DNA from: Pseudomonadota bacterium
Lineage (GTDB): Bacteria > Pseudomonadota > Gammaproteobacteria > Burkholderiales > Burkholderiaceae_B
NCBI GenBank assembly: GCA_021793095.1
Contig: JAJYTK010000023.1
Span: 1 to 9,324 of the forward strand
Length of the DNA stretch: 9,324 nucleotides
Direction: 5' to 3'
Numbering within the stretch: position 1 is the first letter of the stretch; each line of letters begins with the position of its first letter. The notes below the pieces were generated by a model. That model did not search any database, was not told the origin of the DNA, and was given only the letters and a program-made list of their open reading frames with translations. The position numbers were made by a program, and so were the translations under genes. Below, piece by piece: positions 1-5,149 of the stretch.

Positions 1-7
1 AGAAGAA

Positions 8-718
8 ATGGCGCTCGATTCCGTTCAAAATGCAGATATGGGATTTTTGCATTTTGTAGAGCAGAGTGACTGGGTAGGGCAGAGCCTATTTGTGGTTTTG
101 TTAGTGATGTCTGTCATTACTTGGTATTTGGTTATTTTTAAGGGCCTAAACCACCTGCGGTTAAAGCGACACGCGCGGCGCTTTTTGGATGATTTTTGGA
201 GCGCAACATCGCTCGACCAAGTGGAAAATAAATTGGCCCAAAATAATATTAAAGATTCTTTTTCTGCCTTGGCTTATCAAGCGTTGAATGCCCGTGCGCA
301 GCAAGTAGAACATGCGAACAAGAGCCTGGCCGAACAGGCAGGCAATGAGACGTTTATCATGCGCATTATGCGTAAATCTATTGCAGAGGAAACGGCCAAA
401 TTAGAAAACGGTTTAACTGTTTTGGCGTCCATCGCTTCCACCGCACCTTTCGTGGGTTTGTTTGGAACCGTATGGGGCGTTTATCACGCTTTGGTGAATA
501 TTGGCCTGGGTGGCGATGTCGCCTTGAGTAATATCGCCGGACCGGTGGGCGAGGCGCTGATCATGACGGGTCTGGGCTTGGCTGTGGCTATTCCCGCAGT
601 GATTGCTTATAACGCTTTTATTCGTTCTAACCGCGTTTATTTGGCGCGTTTAGATGCCTTTGCCCACGATCTCTATACGTTTTTAACCATGGGTACTAAA
701 AACGGCAAGGGCGCATAA
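8..718 (+). CDS. exbB: ExbB, MotA/TolQ/ExbB-family proton channel subunit
   Basis: Inner-membrane subunit that, with ExbD, uses proton flow to energise TonB-dependent outer-membrane transport. The 236 residues show the family plan of three membrane segments: about 26-46, about 135-160 and about 175-200. A large charged cytoplasmic stretch lies between the first two. Family hallmarks are present: APFVGLFGTVWG at 146-157 and GPVGEALIMTGLGLAVAIP at 178-196. From remembered alignment, T154, E182 and T187 match the pore-lining Thr/Glu/Thr of E. coli ExbB. Start: ATG at 8; a second in-frame ATG at 38 is possible, and only seven bases are visible upstream, so the ribosome site cannot be judged. exbD follows after 62 bases. 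TolQ is the alternative name, but no tolA/tolB/pal follows and the two-gene pair fits ExbBD better. Family certain; the ExbB-versus-TolQ choice is fairly sure. Confidence 0.9.
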   Translation: MALDSVQNADMGFLHFVEQSDWVGQSLFVVLLVMSVITWYLVIFKGLNHLRLKRHARRFLDDFWSATSLDQVENKLAQNNIKDSFSALAYQALNARAQQVEHANKSLAEQAGNETFIMRIMRKSIAEETAKLENGLTVLASIASTAPFVGLFGTVWGVYHALVNIGLGGDVALSNIAGPVGEALIMTGLGLAVAIPAVIAYNAFIRSNRVYLARLDAFAHDLYTFLTMGTKNGKGA

Positions 719-780
719 AGTTTGATTGCGTCTGGCGCAGCATTTTTAGATAGAGCGCTATTTTATAAAAGGATCAAAAA

Positions 781-1206
781 ATGTCTTTTGGAAGTTTTGA
801 TGCACATAGCGGCAGCAATCAAAGTGCCAGTGCAGAAATCAATATGGTGCCCCTGATTGATGTCATGCTGGTGCTATTGGTTATATTTTTAATTGCAGCG
901 CCTTTGATTACACATTCAATTAATGTGCAGCTGCCTCAGGTGAATGCGCAGGCAATAGATACCCAGCAGGAATCTTTAGATGTGACCATTACGGCGGAGG
1001 GCGAGGTGTTCTTTGCTGATACGTTGGTTGAAATGTCAGCTTTACCTGAGTTTTTAGAGCGATACCAGTCACAAGCTCAGGAAATGGAGGTACGGATCCG
1101 AGCTGATGAAGCAGTTAATTATGGCCTAGTGGCAGAAACTATGAGTGCGCTCAAAGAGGCAGGGTTAAATAAAATCGGCTTTGTCACCCAAGCCAAAGCC
1201 GATTAA
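781..1206 (+). CDS. exbD: ExbD, TolR-family TonB-energising subunit
   Basis: Single-pass inner-membrane partner of ExbB that carries the proton-responsive aspartate. The 141 residues comprise a short polar cytoplasmic N-terminus (1-21), one hydrophobic segment (about 22-44) holding the family signature INMVPLIDVMLVLLVIFL, and a periplasmic domain (about 45-141). D27 in that segment matches the essential membrane Asp of ExbD/TolR (D25 in E. coli, by remembered alignment). The length is typical. Start ATG at 781 is supported by AAGGA at 769-773, seven bases upstream. It is probably co-transcribed with exbB. The next gene is convergent, only 28 bases beyond the stop, and the last codons of exbD also form the hairpin of a leftward terminator (separate entry). 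Confidence 0.9.
   Translation: MSFGSFDAHSGSNQSASAEINMVPLIDVMLVLLVIFLIAAPLITHSINVQLPQVNAQAIDTQQESLDVTITAEGEVFFADTLVEMSALPEFLERYQSQAQEMEVRIRADEAVNYGLVAETMSALKEAGLNKIGFVTQAKAD
1173..1204 (-). terminator. Leftward intrinsic terminator embedded in the 3' end of exbD
   Basis: Perfect 11-bp inverted repeat: AATCGGCTTTG at 1173-1183 and CAAAGCCGATT at 1194-1204, with a 10-base loop. Read leftward, the stem is followed by TT ATTT (1172-1167), giving a U-rich run TTTTATTT with the stem end. Read rightward, it is followed by AAAAGAAAAT, so it lacks a U-tract for exbD. It therefore most likely ends the leftward transcript of the 204-residue gene, whose stop at 1235 lies just before it. The final ~11 codons of exbD are constrained to encode both protein and hairpin. 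Confidence 0.7.
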
Positions 1207-1234
1207 AAGAAAATAAAAAAGTCGTTGTGGTGTA

Positions 1235-1849
1235 CTAGCGTATGGGATGAGCGCCATATTCTTCTTTGGCTTTTAGAGGCTCAGAAGTATTGCTAGTCGG
1301 GCGCTCTTGGGCCGGGTCAGTAGCGCTCGGGAGGGTGGATTGATCAGCCTCATCGGATCTTTTAATGGTGATTCGATGATTGGGATCATTTTGGTAATTT
1401 TCGGGTAGCTCACTCACTGGGACAGTATAGGACTCCCCATGCTCTGTGATGGTCGTGCGGCGCAGTACCCCACCGCCGATGACCGAGCCTGTAATTTGTG
1501 TATTGTCAGCCTCTTGCATATTTTGGATGCACAACTCTCGTTGCCCAGCGGGCAAGGCATCACAGCGGGCCGTGCGGTTCTCTAATAACACCTGCTCGTC
1601 CAGTATTTTGTATTTATCTGGGTTTTTGCGTGCCTCTTGTAGGGCGGCAGCGGCATCGCGTTGGCAGTTTTGGCGGCTCGCTTCATCTGTGATTTGCTTG
1701 CATTCCTGAATGGCCTCTTCGTAGGCCTCTTGGGCGGTAGCAGGAGTCTGTGCAAGGACATAATTACCCAAGCCAAACATCAAAGCGCTACCTATTACGC
1801 CAAGTTTGGTCAACTGAGTGAATCGGCGACTAAAAGATTGTTTTCTCAT
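1235..1849 (-). CDS. Uncharacterised exported protein with paired cysteines
   Basis: I do not recognise this 204-residue protein as a named family. It starts with a basic N-region (MRKQSFSRR), a hydrophobic core (about 16-32) and a plausible cleavage site VLA/QT after residue 33, so it is probably a periplasmic or secreted Sec substrate. The mature part has four cysteines in two similar blocks: C50-x11-C62 in a helical, charged stretch, and C96-x10-C107 (RCDALPAGQRELC). This suggests two disulfide-closed helical hairpins, perhaps from an internal duplication. A Gly/Thr segment at 117-135 and a Pro/Ser/Thr/Glu-rich, probably disordered tail (165-204) follow. Start ATG at 1849 is well supported by AAGGAG at 1856-1861, six bases upstream. 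It lies 115 bases beyond mrpG on the same strand, with its own TATAAT, and is convergent with exbD. Real gene very likely; function unknown. Confidence 0.85.
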   Translation of the reverse strand: MRKQSFSRRFTQLTKLGVIGSALMFGLGNYVLAQTPATAQEAYEEAIQECKQITDEASRQNCQRDAAAALQEARKNPDKYKILDEQVLLENRTARCDALPAGQRELCIQNMQEADNTQITGSVIGGGVLRRTTITEHGESYTVPVSELPENYQNDPNHRITIKRSDEADQSTLPSATDPAQERPTSNTSEPLKAKEEYGAHPIR

Positions 1850-1874
1850 GTATGACTCCTTGTTGTGATAGAGA

Positions 1875-1890
1875 CCGCAGCCTCATGCGG
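1875..1890 (-). repeat. Small hairpin in the leader of the exported-protein gene
   Basis: CCGCA at 1875-1879 and TGCGG at 1886-1890 form a 5-bp GC-rich stem with a 6-base loop. It lies between the candidate TATAAT and the ribosome site at 1856-1861. No U-tract follows on either strand, so it is not an intrinsic terminator. If the promoter call is right it would be in the 5' leader of the mRNA. Function unknown. Confidence 0.35.
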
Positions 1891-1907
1891 CATACTCATA
1901 TCTATCA

Positions 1908-1913
1908 ATTATA
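1908..1913 (-). promoter_or_regulatory. Candidate -10 element for the 204-residue exported protein
   Basis: A perfect leftward TATAAT lies here, about 58 bases before the gene's ATG at 1849, predicting a start point near 1901 and a roughly 50-base leader. No good -35 sits at 16-18 bases spacing; the nearest likeness, TAGACT, leaves only a 13-base spacer. The gene may therefore rely on a weak or activator-dependent promoter, or on read-through from mrp. Confidence 0.4.
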
Positions 1914-1948
1914 AGGCACTACTTTTAGTCTAGCCTTTAATCTATGTC

Positions 1949-1970
1949 AGTTAATTAACAGTGGTTAACT
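1949..1970. repeat. AT-rich palindromes at the end of mrpG
   Basis: GTTAATTAAC at 1950-1959 is a perfect 10-bp palindrome, and GTTAAC at 1964-1969 a perfect 6-bp one. The outer arms AGTTAA (1949-1954) and TTAACT (1965-1970) also pair across a 10-base loop. The element covers the mrpG stop codon (TAA, 1967-1965). It has no following U-tract and is AT-rich, so it is poor as a terminator; a protein-binding site or chance are both open. Confidence 0.3.
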
Positions 1971-2405
1971 AGATGTGTCCTCTGGGCGCGGATGGTCAGT
2001 GGGTGACATGGTTTCTTGTGTGGATTCGGTGATCAAACGCGTGTCCTTGGTGGGTAAATCCATAGTGCCCGGTTCATCAGGGGCATAAATGGTCAGTGGT
2101 TCATGGCGCTCGCGTTTAATTCCTGCGCGCATTAATAAAATAGCAGTGACTGGGGAAGTGATAATAAGCAGCGCGGTAATGATCAGCGGATGGATGATAA
2201 ATTTTTTATGGACAAAGCCAAAGACCAGCATCAATGCCAGCAGCATGCAAAAAACCCCGAGAGTATTGCCCAGAGTGGGTGCATGCATGCGTGAGTAAAA
2301 ATGACGCAAACGCACCAGGCCCAATGTGCCGGTAAAAGTAATCATCCCGCTCAAAACGATTAGAACGGCTGCTGCAATGCTGATGATAAGTTCTAGTGAG
2401 GTCAT
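1965..2405 (-). CDS. mrpG: Mrp antiporter subunit G (MrpG/PhaG/MnhG)
   Basis: Small membrane subunit of the Mrp Na+(K+)/H+ antiporter. The 146 residues have three hydrophobic segments (about 5-27, 46-65 and 72-93). Family motifs are GTLGLVRLRHFYSRMHAPTLGNTLGV (27-51) and ALLIITSPVTAILLMRAGI (78-96). Residues from about 97 to the end form a hydrophilic, Pro/Thr/Glu/Asp-rich tail, which makes this longer than the roughly 110-125 residues I recall for many MrpG proteins. Start ATG at 2405 overlaps the mrpF stop by four bases (ATGA), and a strong GAGGTGAT lies six bases upstream, inside mrpF. It is the last gene of the operon; no obvious intrinsic terminator follows before 1849. Confidence 0.93.
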   Translation of the reverse strand: MTSLELIISIAAAVLIVLSGMITFTGTLGLVRLRHFYSRMHAPTLGNTLGVFCMLLALMLVFGFVHKKFIIHPLIITALLIITSPVTAILLMRAGIKRERHEPLTIYAPDEPGTMDLPTKDTRLITESTQETMSPTDHPRPEDTSS

Positions 2406-2683
2406 GGTTCGATCACCTCAGCGCGCAAGAGAAATTTGGCCATTGCAGCCGAACCTACAAAACCAAATAGTGCAATCATGAGCGCCATATCAAAATAAAA
2501 TTCAGCATGTACTTGTAAACCTAAGGCGAGGAGCGCCTGCAGGCCGTTGTTATACATAGCATCGAGTGCTAATACACGATCGGCCGCGGTTGGGCCCGTC
2601 CAAAGCCGATAGCAGGCGATAAGCATGCCCAGACTAAAGCACAGCAGCGCAAAAGAGCTCGCCCAAAGAATAATACTATTCAT
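2402..2683 (-). CDS. mrpF: Mrp antiporter subunit F (MrpF/PhaF/MnhF)
   Basis: Small three-pass inner-membrane subunit of the Mrp complex, 93 residues, the usual size. Hydrophobic segments lie at about 4-24, 46-58 and 64-86. The family signature is clear: YRLWTGPTAADRVLALDAM (25-43), with D35, R36 and D41, then EFYFDMALMIALFGFVGSAAMAKFLLRAE ending the protein. D65 lies at the start of the third membrane segment. Start ATG at 2683 overlaps the mrpE stop by four bases (ATGA), with only weak Shine-Dalgarno likeness upstream, so translation is probably coupled to mrpE. Downstream it overlaps mrpG in the same way. Confidence 0.93.
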   Translation of the reverse strand: MNSIILWASSFALLCFSLGMLIACYRLWTGPTAADRVLALDAMYNNGLQALLALGLQVHAEFYFDMALMIALFGFVGSAAMAKFLLRAEVIEP

Positions 2684-3180
2684 TCAAAAATCTCAATGAG
2701 TGGTTCTTGATATCTCTTTTGGATGACATCGAGCCAAAACTGCTCATCCTTAAGATCGAGGATGTGTAAAGTGAGTAAATTGGATTCTTCTACGTAGCCT
2801 GCCCAGACCGTACCCGGTGTATAAGTAATGATGCAAGCCAACGCAGCCAACCCATGCGGGTCACGGATGCGCAGCGGAATATCTAAAAACCCGGGGGTTG
2901 CTTTGGCCTTTTGACCACGCCATACAATCCGTCCTACATCATAATTAGACTTGGCAATATCAACGGCCACATGCCAAATTAAACGCAGCGCAATCAAGGG
3001 GTGTTGCAGGGTGGCTCGGATGGGCCGAAAGGGCCAAGCGGCAATGCTGATAGCGATACTCAAAAAAGCACCCAAGACGATTTGGCCAATCGTCCAATGC
3101 TCTTGCAACAACATCCACAAGATAAAGAGTAGGATGGGCAAGTTTAGAAAGTTAAGGCGCTGGAGCAAAGATCGTTTCAT
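2680..3180 (-). CDS. mrpE: Mrp antiporter subunit E (MrpE/PhaE/MnhE)
   Basis: Membrane-anchored subunit of the Mrp complex, 166 residues, within the usual range. Two hydrophobic segments lie near the N-terminus (about 11-25 and 31-50), then a helical stretch with HVAVDIAKSNYDVGRIVW (89-106). The C-terminal cytoplasmic domain carries the family signature ACIITYTPGTVWAGYVEE (115-132) and a closing RYQEPLIEIFE. Start ATG at 3180 lies 26 bases after mrpD, the only true gap in the operon. No good ribosome site is visible; the nearest purine-rich run is TAGGG at 3202-3206, more than 20 bases away. Initiation may be weak, or may depend on ribosomes terminating at mrpD. Confidence 0.92.
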   Translation of the reverse strand: MKRSLLQRLNFLNLPILLFILWMLLQEHWTIGQIVLGAFLSIAISIAAWPFRPIRATLQHPLIALRLIWHVAVDIAKSNYDVGRIVWRGQKAKATPGFLDIPLRIRDPHGLAALACIITYTPGTVWAGYVEESNLLTLHILDLKDEQFWLDVIQKRYQEPLIEIFE

Positions 3181-3206
3181 AGCTATGGATGGTGGTTGGC
3201 CCTAGG

Positions 3207-4805
3207 TTAATCCTGCGATAATACTGCATCGATGTAAAGATTGGGCTGCCCTAAATAATGGGCGGTTTGTTCGAGGTAATTGCTGACTGGGCCAGCCCAA
3301 ATGGCCAAGGCAGCACAAAAGGTCAGTAATGCTAATACCGGCAGTACCTCAGTAAAACGCAAGGCCGGCAATTCGGTTTCTTGTACTGCCCAAAAAAGGT
3401 GAATGCCCATACGCGAAAAGGCCATAATCCCAGCAAAGCCGGATAATAAAACGACGCCTGTCAGTACCCAGGCACTGCTGGTTGCCCCAGAGCTAAATAA
3501 TGCCGCGGACAATAGGCTAAATTTGGCAACAAAACCTGATAGAGGAGGCAGGCCAATAATCAGCAAGGCGCAGGCAAAGAATGCCATACCTAAAAATACC
3601 ATAGGAATGGGGAAAGGAATCCCTACTGTATCTTCCAACCCTTCTTCATCACCGAGGTCACGCAGATCAAAAGCATCTTCGCTGACGGCCAATAGCTCGG
3701 ATCCAAAGGGCTGTAAGCGGTTGATCATTTCAAGTAATAAGAAAAAAGCACCGACAGCCAATACCGAACTTAATAAATAATATAATGCAGGCGCCGTGAG
3801 GATGACCCCAGGCATGCCCAGAGCAGCCAAAAGAGTGCCTGAAGAAATCACAATACAATAACTGGCCAAACGTTCGGGTTGGTGGGTGGCCAGCATCCCA
3901 ATAGTGCCAAATACCAAGGTGACGATGCCCACTGGGAACATCCATTCGCCTCCAAATGCTGCAGGCGCGCCCGAAGGCTCGAGCAATGAACCGATGCGCA
4001 AAAGGGCATAAACCCCAACTTTGGTCATGATAGAGAATAATCCAGCGACAGGGGCACTAGCATTGGAATACGCACCGATCAACCAAAAGTTTAGAGGCCA
4101 TGCCGCTGCCTTAATTAAAAAGGCGACGCCTAAAACTGCTGCGGCTAACTCAAAGAGACTGCGATCGGCACCTTTGAGGATGGCGGCGTGCGCCGCTATT
4201 TCAGCCATATTTAGACTGCCGGTCAGGCCATAAATAAGTGCGATGGCGATCAGTAACAAGAAAGAGGACAGCAGATTGACGGCGATGTAATGCATCCCGT
4301 AGGCGACGCGCTCTTTTCCTGAGCCATGGAGCATTAGCCCATAGGAGGCCGCCAAGAAGACCTCAAAAAACACAAAGAGGTTAAATAAATCGCCGGTCAA
4401 AAAAGAACCGTTTAGGCCCATCACGATCAGCTGAAAGAGGGGGTGAAAGTGCACGCCCCGTCGATCCCAGCGCGAGGTGCCGTATAACCAAGTAAAGGTG
4501 GCCAGTATTGAGGTCAAGAGCAGCATCATTGCCGCCAGGCGATCGACGACGATGACGATGCTAAAGGGCGCCGGCCAATTACCCAGCAGGTATACCCCCA
4601 CCTTATTCACCCAGTCGCTGTTCATGGCACCATCAGTGAGCTGGATTAGCAGCAAAGAAACCCAAATAAGGCTGGCAAAGGACATCAGTCCTAAGATGGT
4701 TTTGGCACGTCGCTGCTGCTCATTAAAGAGCAGCATGAGCCCCGCCGTTAGTAGGGGGATGGCAATGGGCAAGATGGGCAGATTGGCGAACAGCATTTGC
4801 TTCAC
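3207..4805 (-). CDS. mrpD: Mrp antiporter subunit D (NuoL/M/N-like ion translocator)
   Basis: Large polytopic membrane subunit homologous to the antiporter-like subunits of respiratory complex I, and a core ion-translocating part of Mrp. The 532 residues have about 14 hydrophobic segments. Conserved charges in the membrane are visible: E148 in FFEVFLAASYGLML, K232 in FLIKAAAWPLNFWL, K262 in FSIMTKVGVYALLR and K428 in SGFVAKFSLL. They correspond to the Glu/Lys relay of MrpD and NuoL-type proteins. An acidic loop at 375-392 (SEDAFDLRDLGDEEGLED) matches the acidic insert I recall in proteobacterial MrpD. The start is GTG at 4805, overlapping the mrpC stop as GTGA and supported by GAGGAG eight bases upstream; an ATG at 4796 is less likely. 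Its place between mrpC and mrpE settles MrpD over complex I. Confidence 0.95.
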   Translation of the reverse strand: MKQMLFANLPILPIAIPLLTAGLMLLFNEQQRRAKTILGLMSFASLIWVSLLLIQLTDGAMNSDWVNKVGVYLLGNWPAPFSIVIVVDRLAAMMLLLTSILATFTWLYGTSRWDRRGVHFHPLFQLIVMGLNGSFLTGDLFNLFVFFEVFLAASYGLMLHGSGKERVAYGMHYIAVNLLSSFLLLIAIALIYGLTGSLNMAEIAAHAAILKGADRSLFELAAAVLGVAFLIKAAAWPLNFWLIGAYSNASAPVAGLFSIMTKVGVYALLRIGSLLEPSGAPAAFGGEWMFPVGIVTLVFGTIGMLATHQPERLASYCIVISSGTLLAALGMPGVILTAPALYYLLSSVLAVGAFFLLLEMINRLQPFGSELLAVSEDAFDLRDLGDEEGLEDTVGIPFPIPMVFLGMAFFACALLIIGLPPLSGFVAKFSLLSAALFSSGATSSAWVLTGVVLLSGFAGIMAFSRMGIHLFWAVQETELPALRFTEVLPVLALLTFCAALAIWAGPVSNYLEQTAHYLGQPNLYIDAVLSQD

Positions 4806-5149
4806 TCTTGGCTCTCCTCACGCCCATCGACATGGTCAGTGCCAGAAAACCCCCTGTTGGCCAGTAAAACCACTAAAAAGAGTGCGGTGGTCGCAAACCC
4901 AATGACAATGGCTGTTAATACCAAGGCTTGGGGGACGGGGTCAGCATAGAGACTGGGATCAGCCAGTGTCTCGTCAGAAACCAGTGGGGCTTTGCCTACC
5001 TGGAGGCGACCCATTGAAAAGATAAAAAGATTGACGGCATAAGAAAGTAAAGACAAACCCATGATGAATTGAAATGTCCGTTGGCGCAGCACGAGCCAAA
5101 CGCCAGCGGCAACCAAAATACCTATGCCGATAGACAAAACTAATTCCAT
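4802..5149 (-). CDS. mrpC: Mrp antiporter subunit C (NuoK-like, MrpC/PhaC/MnhC)
   Basis: NuoK-like small membrane subunit of the Mrp complex, 115 residues, the expected size. Three hydrophobic segments lie at about 3-20, 28-46 and 75-96. The family signature DPVPQALVLTAIVIGFATTALFL spans about 69-91, preceded by the typical GLSLLSYAVNLFIFSMG (32-48). The last 18 residues are charged and cytoplasmic. Start ATG at 5149 lies inside the end of mrpA (10-base overlap), with AAGG seven bases upstream, so translation is coupled to mrpA. The stop overlaps mrpD as GTGA. Confidence 0.94.
   Translation of the reverse strand: MELVLSIGIGILVAAGVWLVLRQRTFQFIMGLSLLSYAVNLFIFSMGRLQVGKAPLVSDETLADPSLYADPVPQALVLTAIVIGFATTALFLVVLLANRGFSGTDHVDGREESQE
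4814..4819 (-). promoter_or_regulatory. Ribosome-binding site deciding the GTG start of mrpD
   Basis: Leftward GAGGAG lies eight bases before GTG at 4805, inside the last codons of mrpC. Together with the GTGA stop/start overlap it favours GTG over the ATG three codons later. Confidence 0.7.

Noticed and set aside
727..750. Possible attenuator hairpin between exbB and exbD (TGCG/CGCA followed by TTTTT)
   Set aside because: The stem is only four base pairs and the T-run is offset by several bases, so it is unlikely to stop transcription inside this operon.
1446..1709. Rightward open frames antisense to the exported-protein gene
   Set aside because: The leftward frame has a signal peptide, ordered cysteine blocks, a strong ribosome site and a terminator. 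The antisense frames have none of these.
3403..3780. 125-codon rightward open frame antisense to mrpD
   Set aside because: It lies fully inside mrpD, whose reading frame shows strong family motifs throughout. The antisense product is low-complexity, Lys/Pro/Ser/Asn-rich, and has no recognisable domain.
4477..4905. 142-codon rightward open frame antisense to mrpC/mrpD
   Set aside because: It crosses the well-supported mrpC-mrpD overlap, and its product has no domain or signal features. It is a by-product of codon use on the real strand.
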